A DNA stretch of 64,000 bases from Hortaea werneckii (lineage: Eukaryota; Ascomycota; Dothideomycetes; Mycosphaerellales; Teratosphaeriaceae): NCBI GenBank assembly GCA_037044905.1, contig JBAOKB010000144.1, positions 2,232,001-2,296,000 on the forward strand. The letters are read 5' to 3'. The notes under the pieces were generated by a model. It searched no databases, had not been told where the DNA came from, and saw only the letters and a list, made by a program, of their open reading frames with translations. Numbering within the stretch: position 1 is the stretch's first letter; each line of letters opens with the position of its first letter. Shown here piece by piece: positions 1 to 10,853 of the stretch. The position numbers were made by a program, and so were the translations under genes.

Positions 1-328
1 CGAGCAGAGGAGGATGCGAAAAAAAAAAAGGAAAATAAAAAAGGATGATAAGTAGAGCTAGTCGATTCTGACGCTCTTTTGACAACCTCCTCCCCCTCGT
101 GCCTTCCGCTCTTCCTTCCTTCTTTCCTTTCTTCCTTGCTCTCTCTCTCTTCGCCCTTCTCTAATATCTCACAACAAACCCAACCAAAGAAAAACAAGAC
201 CGCCCCTACACTCCTCCAACACCAAAAAGAGAAAAAGAAAATAAAAAAGAGAAAAAAAGAAAAAGTCAAACCAAAGGGCGAGGGAAGCCAAATTAAAGTC
301 TCCCTCCCTCCCTCCCTCCCTCCCTCCC
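1..328. other. Intergenic, low-complexity left edge
   Basis: No gene is visible. The stretch holds A-rich and CT-rich low-complexity DNA and ends in a CCCT repeat at about 301-330 that abuts the stop codon of the minus-strand gene to its right. It is probably that gene's 3' flank. Confidence 0.6.
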
Positions 329-2382
329 TCAAGTAACCCTATCCAACCACCTCCCCAACCTTCCCGACCTCCCTCCATCCGCACCCCCCAAAAACCCTTC
401 CTCCTCCTCCTCCCACCGTCCCCGCTCCACCCGCCTCCGCGCCTCAAACGCCCGCACGAACTTCCACGTCTCCGTATCCGCCAGATTCCACGCCTCGACC
501 ACATCGCGGACCCGCTTCGCCTGCAGCACTTCCTCTTTCTTGCGGCCGACGCCGCCCCGCACGGCCGCGATGCCCAGGCCCGCGATCCCCTTGCCGTTCT
601 TCCCCTGTTCGCTGCGCGAGAGGCTGCTGCGCGCTTGCGATAGGAGCCAGTGTTCGTGGTGCAGTTCTTCGGCGGACAGTTCGCGGCCGTCGCCCCATTC
701 GGGTTTCGGGGGTGGAGGGCGACGTTCGGGACCTGGGACGGGCGTTTCGGATTTCCCGTCTGGCATCGGGTCCCGCGGGATTTGGAAGCCGAAGTGGAAG
801 TCCAGGTCTTCTTCGGCGAGGGCTGGGGTTTCCCCTGAGGAAGAGGAGGAGGAGGAGGAGGAGGAGGAGGAGGCGGAGGATGGGTTGGTGGTAGGCGGGT
901 TTTCGGCCGTGAGCCACAGTGAGCGGTGGGAGCCGTTGTCGCTCGCGATGGCTTCTTTTACCCGCACGAGCCGTGCGAAGGAGGAGCGGCCGGTGCCGAG
1001 GAGTTCTTTGGTCGCGGCGAGGATCCAGGGGTCGCGTTTGGTTTCGCGTCGGACGAAGCGTGTGTCCATGACGTCTTGGTTGTGGACGAGCGAGGTGAGG
1101 GTGTATGGGTGCGGGACCGTGGCGATGGTGAAGAGGGTGCTGACGTTGCGGAATATCGGCGGGGTCGTGATGGGCATGTGGCTGCTGACGCAGGGTTTGC
1201 AGCGGGGCCGGTTGGGCGGGCAGGAGGATGGGACCGGGGTTTCTGGGCACTGGCTGAGGTTCCGCGCGATGTCGATGGCGGGCTCGATGATTGAGGTGGT
1301 GTGTTCGGGTAAGGGTTTGAGCACAGCGATGCCCGAAGAGAAGGTGTTTTGCCACGTCATATGGAGGTGGCTGTTGATCAAGGGGGAAGCATGGCGAGAC
1401 CTTCGGGAACAGTGTCCTGGTCGTCGAGCTTCTGGCTAATGGCTGGGTAGAGTGATCGGATAGCACTGGCGCTGTAGAAGGCGACGCCGCTGTGTTTGGA
1501 GTCAATCTCAAAAGTGCCGTCCGGGGTGGCGTCGATAATGGATTTCATCGACTTGATTGTGGGGGCATCGATAGCGGCTTTGATTGCCTTCTGAATCTCC
1601 TCCTTGCCTCCCACAAACAAGCCGTTCTCCAACCCCTCATAGCGGGTCAAAGTCGGGTACTCGCCGCGGCGCAGGAAGGTGAGAAGGGCATCCTCATGTT
1701 CAGCCATGGGCACGGCCAGCCAGTTGCTCAGGATACCGGTGCCCATGGTGCCCCAGGCCAACCAGCGCATCATCTCCGTCTCCATCTCGGGCTCCAGCTC
1801 CAGCGTCTGCACCGCGCGGTAGTGGGGGTTGTTCATGGCCTCAGCCCGGCTCAGCACCACCGGCTTGAAGCCTTGGGCCCACCACGCCCGACGCCAAATG
1901 TGCAGCAACTCTCCTTCCGCCCGCTGTGAGACATCATCCTTGCGTCGCGTGGCGCCGTCCACGTAGGTATACACTGCCGGCCGCTCTCTCGGCGGGGGGA
2001 GTAGGGCCCTTTCCTCATCCAGCGTGACGGCGGAAGAGAAGGGGTTCCGCCATTTGAAGTCGGTGTACCATCGTGCCTCCCCGCTGGAGCTGTTGGCTTG
2101 TTCCGGCGGTGGGGTGTGGGCAGGCTCGCGGAACGGGTTCAGCCACTGGGGGGTGTCGAGATGCGGCAGCTCATGGGGTATCTGCGGGAGGGTATCGACG
2201 ACGTGATGGGCGCCGGCCTGCAGACGCGGGCCATAGGGGACTCGATCCAGGTAGGGGTCGACGGTGTGGTCGGAGCTGGAGGTGCCCAGGAAAAGGATGC
2301 AGGCGAGGACGAAGACGGTCAGGGAGACGACGATTTGGAGACGGCGCGGGAGGTAGGAGCACGGGTTCCAGCGGGTGGCCAT
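329..2382 (-). CDS. Conserved fungal type II membrane protein, unknown function, one frame break
   Basis: ATG is at 2382. Residues 16-33 form a hydrophobic segment after a short basic N-terminus, which suggests a signal anchor with a lumenal domain. The first reading frame ends in TGA at 1378, directly after a run of five C on the coding strand (plus 1382-1386). Adding one C joins it to a second frame ending at 329. The joined frame is 684 codons long. The second part holds a Cys-rich patch (CPETPVPSSCPPNRPRCKPC) and Ser runs encoded by a GAG/CTC triplet repeat near 838-875. The C-terminal third is charged and probably disordered. The overall look is that of a Golgi enzyme with a glycosyltransferase-like lumenal part, but I do not recognise the family and claim no reaction. 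It faces the gene at 3452 across about 1.07 kb. Confidence 0.65.
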
Positions 2383-3451
2383 CTTCCATCAATCAATCGA
2401 TCAATCAATCAATCGTCACAGCCGCTGCTGCTGCTTTCTACTCCTATGCGATGTGGTAATCTCTGTCGGATGACCATTGACTGCTTGGATGTGATCTCTC
2501 CTCTTGCGCTCTCCTTCTGTCCTTCGACTCACACTCCGCAGTCTCCTTCAAGCACTCGTTACCAGGCAAAGCTTGCTGTTATACCCTTTCCGTTTTCCCC
2601 TATACCGATTGCTATAATATTGGATCCGAGCACCTCTTTTTCTTTCTCTCTCTTCCGTAAAACCCCCGAGCCTTATACACCTCTTTACACGTCCAAGAAA
2701 TCAACCGTCCAGCAGTCAGTCCCCTTTGTCTGTTCGCACGTATCACTCCTGTAGAGGTATCCTCCTCCGAATTGTTTCACTCTCCCAAAACCTCCCGTCA
2801 CGCTTGACGTGATACGCGCGGCGGCGGCGGCGGCGGCACCTAACCGCTCCACGGTGCGCTCGGTGCGCTGATCCCAATGCATGTGGCGCAGCACTGTGGC
2901 ACTTCCCCGAGTCCCGTCACCGGGGACAGCCACAGCCACTCCGATTCCCCTCCCGGCCCTGCTTACACATTGAGAACAGCCGTCTCACCATCACGGGCTG
3001 CATAGAAGAATTAAAAATAAACCCACTATAGACCAGCATACCAGGAAATCGCACACTTTGGCCTCTCCCCCATCCCATCTTGCAGCCCCTGACGAACCAT
3101 GCTCTAAGAGACTGCTCGTCTGACTGAAAACCCTGGTCATCCAGCCCAGAACATCCGATAGCTCACATCGCCCCCCCCAAAGGAAAACCATGGGAACCGA
3201 GCTTCCGTGCGCCTGCATCCCTTTCTCATATCGGCAACCTACATGAGAAAACCCTAACTATCGTACCGACTTGTTGATCCAGTGGTTTTCTCTTGCAAGG
3301 AAGAACAAATCATCCACTCTTGACTCTCTTCCTCTCGCTTCCTTCCCACATCACCTCCCGCTACATCGATCGACCATTTCCAACCCCCCAAAAAATTCCC
3401 CCCATCGGAACTCTCCCAAGGGAACCTCCACCCTAAAGACCGAAAAGAATC
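2383..3451. other. Divergent intergenic region
   Basis: This is the shared upstream region of the membrane-protein gene (minus) and the small spliced gene (plus). It holds an ATCA tetranucleotide repeat near 2387-2416 in the probable 5' UTR of the minus gene, and a GCG triplet run near 2818-2836. No convincing ORF was found. Confidence 0.6.
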
Positions 3452-4372
3452 ATGGACCGACGACCCCGAGCTATGCCCCGAGCGCCCAGCGCCCGATCCC
3501 CTACCGTCCCCTCACCTAATGCGGGTGCCGTAACAGCAGTCACCACCTCTTCATCATCCGTCGGCCGTCCCTCCACCATGACCAGCACGGAAGTGGGCAA
3601 CCGACCGCCTACGAGGAGTCAGGAATCGTACCATTCGTTCGCGCAGCGCGAGGAAGCGGCGCGGATTTTGCAGAGCTATGAGAAGTTGTCGTGGTATTCT
3701 TATGCGCGGTGTGAGGTAAGTCCCTTATCTTTTTTTTTTTTTTCTTCCTTATTCACTTCTTTTAAGATTATTTCATGGTTTAATAAACCCCCGATCTTCC
3801 ATTTTTCTTGTTTTCTCTCTGTTCTTTCTTCATCCGACCTTTTCCCCTTCTCTTCTTTCTATTTCGTTTCTATTTCGTTTTTTTCCCCTTTCCCCTTTTC
3901 TCTTTTCTTTTCTCCTTTTTTTCTTTTTCTTTTTTTTCTTTTTTTTTTTTTTTTTTTCCTCTGAAGAGAAAACAACAAGTAGAAGGGAAAAACAATCATC
4001 AGTCTTGAAAAATCATGGTTTTTCCTGCCCTTCTAACAAGTTATCTTCCTCCCTCTCTAGTCCCTAGCCCAAACCCGCCTCCACTTCCGCAACCTCGTCG
4101 CCGGTTTCACCCCGACCGACGAAGCGGCGCATACCGATTACACCGAGGACTTGTCGCCTTTGCCATCGGCGGCGAAGAGTTATGGTGATGGTGGTAGTAG
4201 GGAGGAAGTCGCCGGCGGGATGAAAGCGAGTCGGAAGGGCAAGGAGCGGGCGAGTTTACCTGGTGGTGGTGCTGATGGTGGTGGTGGTGTGGGTGGTGAG
4301 AGTCCTGCACGTGGGGGGAGTTCGGCGCCTTCTTCGGCCGGGAAGAAGAAGAAGAGGCGGAGTGAGGGGTGA
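3452..4372 (+). CDS. Small conserved protein, two exons, unknown function
   Basis: Exon 1 is 3452-3715 and exon 2 is 4061-4372. The intron (345 nt) starts GTAAGT, is very T-rich, has a CTAAC branch point near 4032 and ends CTAG. Splicing in phase 0 gives 191 residues. The N-terminus is Ser/Pro-rich. A central block (about residues 55-105, with REEAARILQSYEKLSWYS before the junction and SLAQTRLHFRNLVAGF after it) looks helical and is the probable conserved part. The C-terminus is Gly-rich and ends in a Lys/Arg cluster that could be a nuclear localisation signal. The two halves reading smoothly across the junction support the model. I do not recognise the family. Confidence 0.65.
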
Positions 4373-4710
4373 GGTTCTGGTTGGGTGGGGATGGGGAAGG
4401 AATTCGATGATGAGGGGAGTTGTTCGGGAGGAAAAGTGGTGCTGGGACGATTGAATATGGTGTTTTGTTGGGGGAGCAGATGCGAATTACTTTCATTCTC
4501 CGTTTCATCCCTCAAGGACGACGAGTATAGAATCTGGGATTACTCATCTACGCATTCACGCGGGTAATGTACAGCCTCCTTACCTGGGTTTCTTTACTAT
4601 TGCCCGGTTTGGAGGCAATGTACGGCTCATTTAAAGGAGTGAGGGTTATGAAATGATGATGGTTTTCATTACAGGGATCTTGACTCTTGCCTCTGAGCCA
4701 GATGTCTCCT
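4373..4710. other. Convergent intergenic region
   Basis: This lies between the 3' ends of the small spliced gene and the GMC oxidoreductase gene. It probably holds both 3' UTRs. No ORF or repeat of note is visible. Confidence 0.5.
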
Positions 4711-5024
4711 TTATGCTCCTCGCAGGATGTCCTCTACCAGCTTCTCTGCGTGGCAATCTACAATGTGATCCCCTTGTTAGCTGGGAACATCCTGCTGATT
4801 TTCGGTGGAAACTGCTCACGATGGCTGTGAGAGAGCGAGGCGAGGGAAGAGAGAGGAAAGAGAGGGAAGAGAGGAAAGAGAGGAAAGAGAGGAAAGAGAG
4901 GAAAGAGAGGAAAGAGAGAGAGAGAAAGAGAGGAAGGAGAGGAAAGAGAGGAAAGAGAGGGAAGAGAGGGAAGAGAGGAAAGAGAGGGAAGAGAGGGAAG
5001 AGAGGGAAGAGGCTAGATGTTTGC

Positions 5025-5118
<94 letters not shown>

Positions 5119-7174
5119 GAGAAGGGTGAGAAGGAAAAAGCATGAATCCCGGGTGGCAAAGGAGAGGAAGAAAACTTACAAGTAGCAGCCTGCGTATGCC
5201 CCGGCGGCGTGAACCGGAAACTACTCGCATCCACGACCCTCAACCCCTGCGTCCCGAACACCCTCCCCTTCGAATCCACCACCGCCCCTTCCTCCCCGGC
5301 CCGTCCCATCATACACGTCGAACTGGCATGGTGGATCCCACTGACGCCCTGTCGCCGGATATACTCCAACAGCTCCTTATCGCTCGTCACGTTACTCCCT
5401 GGACTTCATTTCCTCGACTCCGATGTCCGCGCCGACCGCCGGGAAGAATGTCCAGAGTTCCCTCGCGCGCCGGTAGGCTTGGATGGCAAGTTCCTGATCC
5501 GCGGGGTGGAGCAGCCAGTTCGGGCTTAGGAGCGGTGCGTCGTGCATGGAGGGGAGGTGATGGTGAGGTTCCCCCTAGACAGGGTGGCGGTCATGAGGAT
5601 GGCGATGGAGGAGCCTGTCGAGGCGTCCGTGGGTCCGCCGCGGTTGAGCGGGATGAGTTCGAGTTCGGGCCAGTCCGAAGGCCATTGGGCGAGTTGGGAT
5701 CGGGTCGTGTTGGAGAGGTGGGAGCGGTATTTGGCTGGGAGTTTTTCGAAACTGAGCACGTCGCCGCCGGAGTTGGTCAGGATCCCTGTGCGGTTTTGCC
5801 GGAAGGTGGAGATGGTTGCCGAGGTGATGGGGAGAGGGTTGGTGATGTTGGTTTGGCGGATGACGGCGCCGATGGCGCAGGAGTCGTGCATGTTTTGGCC
5901 TACGCCGGGGAGGTCTTTGATCACGGTGATGTTGTGGGCGTGTAGGGTGGAGGCGGGTCCGATGCCGCTGACCATGAGGAGTTGAGGCGAATGCATGACG
6001 CCTGCGCTGAGGATGACTTCTTTGCGGGCGTGGATTTTCCAGTCCATGCCGCTGCTGTGGGCGTGGATGCCAGTGGCACGGGTGCTGTTGTTGAAGAGGA
6101 TTCGCATGGCTTGTGTCATGGGATAAACCGTTAGCGGTAACCCGGCATTAATCGCTTGATCGAGGAAAGTGGACTCGGATGAAGAGCGAAGCTGAGACAC
6201 CGGGTCGATCGTGAAAGGCTAAGGAGATTGGTCAGTAACTTGCCATTATTGTTGCAGGTTTGACCAGAAAGAATAGCTCACGTTATGATCCACGCCATGC
6301 AAATCACCATTGCTAAAATCATTCGCCTGAGGTAGACCCGCAGCTTTGAAAGCCTCGACCCCATAAACGCCAAATGGCATTGCAAAGTTGGGATAGGACA
6401 CCTGCAAAGGTCCACCATCTGCAGAATACGCCTCGAGGTCATAGCTCGGCGTAGCATTCTTGCCTCTAGCCCCGACATTAGGCGGGTTGAACTGCATGCT
6501 CCGCTTAAAAAGGGCAAGATGTTGTCCCATTTATAACTCTCATCGCCGACCAGCTCAGCCCAGTAGTCATAGCTCCCTTTCGAGCCGCGGTCATAAATCA
6601 TTTGATTGCGGGCAGATGAGCCACCGAGAGTCTTGCCTTGGGCATAGTGGATCCGGCGGTTATTCAATTGCTAATCTCAACCCCATTAGCCTTCCGCCCA
6701 GATTTGGAATGCAAGCAGCTAAAGACAGAGGGAAAGAGAGGACAAGAAAACGGAAAAGAATATAGCGGGGGAAATGTAGAGAAAGATACCGCCACATACC
6801 GGCTGAGGCGTAGTAACCAACCCCCAATCAATCAACAGATTAATATACCCCTCCGGATCATCGCTCACCGAGCTCTCCGAATACCACGGGACCTGACTCT
6901 TATTCGAATTCGTAAACTCATAGAAACCCGCTTCGACGACAGCGACGGAGAAAGTCCCATTCTCTGCTAACCGTTTGGCGGTCACGAGTCCTGCGAGCCC
7001 GCCCCCGACTACGACGTAGTCGTATGTGGCATCTTGGCCTGGCAGGCCGAAGAAGGAGCCGAGGATTTTGTCGCCGTCACGGGGTTGGTGCCAGGTGAGA
7101 GCTTGGAGTGGAGTGGAGAGGAGTTGGAGGAATAGTATGCCGAGGGAAGTTGCGGGAATGAGGGAGGGGGACAT
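4711..7174 (-). CDS. Secreted GMC-family FAD oxidoreductase, three frame breaks
   Basis: Proposed exons are 7174-6800, 6670-6282, 6218-5180 and 4757-4711, giving about 616 residues. Residues 1-25 look like a signal peptide. The FAD dinucleotide motif VVVGGGLAGL follows at about residue 54. The GMC signatures YAQGKTLGGSSARNQMIYD and GVMHSPQLLMVSGIGP are present, as are the C-terminal His-bearing blocks GIHHASSTCMMGR and PPGHTQA. The family oxidises alcohols or sugars using FAD (glucose oxidase, aryl-alcohol oxidase, choline dehydrogenase); the substrate cannot be told. The last exon encodes the typical ending AEKLVEDILRGA, after a 422-nt intron full of GA repeats. Frame is lost at 6507-6511 (run of five A where six fit), near 5546-5554 (one base short) and near 5403 (one base extra). 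It may be a pseudogene or carry assembly errors. Confidence 0.82.
4830..5010. repeat. Degenerate purine repeat (AGAGGAAAG-like)
   Basis: Tandem variants of AGAGGAAAG and AGAGGGAAG fill this stretch, inside the last intron of the GMC gene. On the coding (minus) strand it is a long pyrimidine tract. Confidence 0.85.
5028..5115. repeat. (GA)n microsatellite, about 88 nt
   Basis: This is a nearly perfect GA dinucleotide array. It lies in the last GMC intron, between the donor at 5179 and the acceptor at 4758. Confidence 0.95.
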
Positions 7175-8485
7175 GGTCCTTGGTTGTTTGTGAGGATGAG
7201 GAGGGGGATGACAAACAAAGACGAGATAGGGAACCTGGAAAGGGGAAAGGGAGTCAGTCTAGGGAGGGACGAACAAATGAAAAGAAGACCTTATAGTCAT
7301 ATACCACTTGTCCATAATTGGTACCACATCATCTTTCCACTTATTATTTCACTGGAACCATCTCAGCCAGCGTATGCCGATCAAAAAGCCAAACCTCTCA
7401 CGTCCATCTTCATGATCCGCCAATCCAGCAGAGAAGTAGTAGAGCGATCAGGACAGTAAGCAAACTGACGGCGGCGACTCGTCATCATCAAATCCAATTC
7501 TTTCGTTGGACATGAGAAAGGCGAGCATGATGTACACACCGACGATCCAAACAAATCGGACTACCGCAGCAAGTGGATAAAAGAGTCCCCGGAGCGAGCG
7601 CGAGTGTGTTATGAGCAAGTGCACGTTAAAGGAAGAAAAGAAAAAAGTGCAATCCCCATTCTAGGGAAATGAGCGACGTTGGCTTGACTTACCTAGGTAT
7701 TTCCATCCCCATCCCCACACCCAACCCAAAGCCAACCCCCACCCACGGTGCCACCATCGACAATGTCGATCAAGAAAAGCTCCGAACATTCGGCGAGAAA
7801 TCGAAAGGGGTTCTCCGGGGGGGACCGTGATGTCGATGGAAGTCATCCTTGCCTCTGCTTGCTGTGGAGGTACCCAGGCAGTAGTTGTCGAAAAGTCCAA
7901 AAACAGAAAAAGAAAGAAAAAGGAAAACTAAAAAAAAAAAAAAATAACGTAAGAAAGGAAAGAAGTGAGAAGAAAAGCAACCCCACCCATTAGTTCGTTT
8001 ATGGAGATGGCATAAATAAAGATGGAGAGAGAGAGAGAGGGATTCAAAGCCGGGTCAGCAACAGATGCCACAGGGTAATATGTAGCTATAGCTTGGACTC
8101 AAGGAGCGGAGACAGCGGCATTTTACCCATTTCCACCTACCTGGGTAGGTACGATCGCATGGCTAGTAAGTCTACCTGAAAATTCCTTCTTCTGGCGAAA
8201 TGGGAGAGGATTTTCTTGGAGCGCAAGGAAGTGTGTTACATAGCTACATGTCTAGTCTCCTTATCGAGATACAGAACAAACCGTAGCACACACTTGCACA
8301 TTCTTCATTTTTCTCACTCTCAATTTTTACTTTAAAATGTTGATACAAGACAGCCTTTCTTTGCCCTCCCCTCTTCATACACAAGGGAGGGAAAAAAGGG
8401 CTTTTCCCTTTTTCTCTTTCGAATCCCGTTCCACCCCAACACTAAACTTGACTTTGCAAAACTGAATCTCCTCTTCTCTCCTGGG
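7175..8485. other. Intergenic, GMC promoter and SEC61 3' flank
   Basis: About 1.3 kb without a convincing gene. It holds the GMC upstream region, an ACCTAGGT palindrome at 7691-7698, a poly-A run near 7930 and a short GA run near 8024-8040. Small ORFs in both strands are not supported. Confidence 0.55.
7691..7698. promoter_or_regulatory. ACCTAGGT palindrome
   Basis: This perfect 8-nt palindrome sits in intergenic DNA upstream of the GMC gene. The same core recurs at three other intergenic places in the window. Function is inferred only from recurrence. Confidence 0.25.
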
Positions 8486-10115
8486 CTAGCCCATGACCAT
8501 ACCCTTGAGGCCAGCCATGTCGCCTTCCTTGGCGGCGATCTCAAAGTAGGAGTAGATGATACTGTAAGACGTTATTAGTACATGATTACCATGGGGCCAT
8601 CATATTACTGGGGACTAGAGGGGGAACTTACGTGACAGCCATAAGAATACCAGTACCGCTGCCGAGGGCACCCATAAGATCGCTGGTGATGGACAGGGCA
8701 CCAATACAGGCACCACCGAACGCAGCCGCAGTCGGGATAACACGCTTGAGCTCACGGTACATGGACTCGTCACGGTGTCCAGCCATAACCAAACCCTGCT
8801 CCTTCAGCTGCTTGGCGACGTCGCGTGGGCTAGAGCCGGAAACCTCGATCCAGGTCTTACTGAAAGCGGCGCAAGCGATAAGCATGTAGGCCGTGAAGAT
8901 GGCGGTGTGCAGCGGGTCCATGAGAGCGTCCTTGAGGTTGAGCGGCGGGCTCATGTAGTAGACCAGACCGCTAGCCGGGAGGACCTGGGCGCTGCCCTCG
9001 CGGGCTTCCCACACGCCGATCATGCGGACGAGGAGGTTGTCGGGGAGCTTGTTGTACAGCATCTGGCTGACGAGGAAGACGTTGGAGGACAGGGCGGACT
9101 GCAGCATGATGGGCATGTTGGAGGTGTAGAACAGGCGGACGGGGTAGGAGCCGCGCATGCCACGCTGGCGGGACGACTTGACTGGGATCTCGACACGGAA
9201 GCCTAGAAGTAGGTGTCAGTACAGCGTAAGGCGCGATTCAATTGGGGTTGGTGCGTACCCTGTAGATAGATGACAGCAGAGAAAACTGCAATGGTAGCGA
9301 GCAGGTTCATCACGTTAGGCAGGTTTTGCCTGTAGAAAGCCTCGCGCAGAGCGAGCTGCTTGTTTGGCCAAGTGATGAGCAAGTGAACCAGAGCAATGAT
9401 GGCACCCTCGAACTCAGGACCACGGCCGGTGTTGACGGTGGTGGGAGAGAACGCGCGCCAAACGATCGACTCGCAAATGTTGGTCGCGATGAAGAGGGAG
9501 ATACCGCTGCCGAGACCGTAGCCCTTCTGGAGCAGCTCGTCGAGCAGGATGACAATCAGAGCAGCCGTGAGGAGCTGAACGACCAGCAGAACACAGATAC
9601 CGGCACCCAAGTCAGCTGGCGGGCCGTAAAGACCAGTCAGGACGTAGACACAGGCTTGGCCGAAGGAGAGGATGATGGCCAGCAGCTTCTGGGCCGTCTG
9701 GTAGAGTTCGCGGTCGGACTTGAGGTCCAGGTTGACATCGATCAGGTGGGTGCCGGCCAGCAGCTGGAAGACCATGCCGGAGGAGATAATTGGGGTGATA
9801 CCCAGCTCCATGAGCGTTCCCCGGTTGCTGGCCATCATCATACGCAGCCAGTAGAGCGGGTCCGAGGTGTCGGAGGAGACAATGCCGTACAGGGGCATCT
9901 GGCTCATGACCAGGAAAATGATCAGGGTGACACTGGTCCATACTATCCGCTGCTGGAAGGGAACCTTGGTCTCGGGCACCTGCACCTCTGGGATGCTGTA
10001 CGTGCGATTTGTTAGGAACGCCTGCTTTCTCTTCTGATGATGGCGACCGGTATCGTATGTATGCTTACAGAGGCGTGAAGGGCTTCACGAGATCGAGGAA
10101 TCTGAGGGACGACAT
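8486..10115 (-). CDS. SEC61: Protein translocon subunit Sec61 alpha
   Basis: Exons are 10115-10069, 9995-9259, 9202-8632 and 8561-8486, giving 476 residues, the usual length for Sec61 alpha. All junctions are GT-AG, and the last intron has the branch point TACTAATAAC. Sec61 alpha forms the ER-membrane channel for co- and post-translational translocation. Recognisable blocks include the start SSLRFLDLVKPFTPLIPEV, the plug region GITPIISSGMVFQLLAG, the cytosolic-loop segment KSSRQRGMRGSYPVRLFYTS, and a series of about ten hydrophobic segments. The reading frame is intact. It is divergent from the ribosomal protein L3 gene, 738 bp away, so the two may share regulation. Confidence 0.97.
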
Positions 10116-10853
10116 TTTGAGCGGGTGTTTTCAAGGTGTCTGTTGAAAGGGGCCAGTTAGCTCTGGTACTGTCTCTCTGCAAGCTCCGCGTGCTCTTGTA
10201 TAGCCTTGACTTGCGCCACCTGAACATGCCACATCCTCATGGTGCAGGTGCAGCAGCTATGCCGTCCGCAATGGCTGCCAATGGCTGCCAATGGGGGATT
10301 CTCCCACTGCGATTTGGGGGGAATGACTTACTCGTCCGCCAAGTATACTCCTGACGGGAACGCAAAGGAGAGGAGGGAAAGGAAGGAAAAGGTAGAGCCA
10401 GCAGGCCAAAGGGAGAGGATGATGAGTGGTCCGCTGGTCGGCAACGTGGTCACAGAAGGGGAAGGATAGGCGTAGGTGAAGCACTTCCTGACTGGAAACC
10501 CCAAGATCCCAAGTCACGACAGCTGGCACTCCCGGGGTCCCGCTCTAAACCGCCAGCCAGCCCGCCAGCCAGCCCGCCAGCCAATGCGCCCGACTCCTCC
10601 AGCTGGTCCGGGCGAGAACCTTAGGTAGGCCAGGGACACCCACCTCAGGCACGACTTCATAGCGGAACTGAAGCCGAAATGCCATCTGTCCCACCAGTTT
10701 TGCAAACCCACCGTCGGCACGGCGAATTCGACGCCCGAGCCAGCGCCAAGCCTCCGGCCCAGGACGAGTTTGAGAAAGAAGTTCGCGCACTTCACTCGAA
10801 CTTCGAACACTTGCAGCGACAGTCTCGTCTACTAACCCGCCGCCGCCCACAGG
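10116..10853. other. Divergent promoter region SEC61 / RPL3
   Basis: 738 bp between two highly expressed housekeeping genes. It holds a tandem GGCTGCCAAT-like repeat near 10270-10297 and a CCAGCCCG tandem near 10550-10583. A CTAAC followed by CACAG just before the RPL3 ATG suggests a 5' UTR intron, with the donor unassigned. Confidence 0.5.

Noticed and set aside
540..1439. 299-codon plus-strand ORF
   Set aside because: It is antisense to the membrane-protein gene and open only because of GC-rich codon use; its sequence shows no protein-like order.
444..1511. 355-codon minus-strand ORF rich in His/Pro/Arg
   Set aside because: It is the alternative frame of the same gene. The true frame has conserved-looking blocks on both sides of the break.
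4646..5230. ORFs of alternating Ser/Leu or Glu/Arg
   Set aside because: They are translations of the GA microsatellite in the GMC intron.
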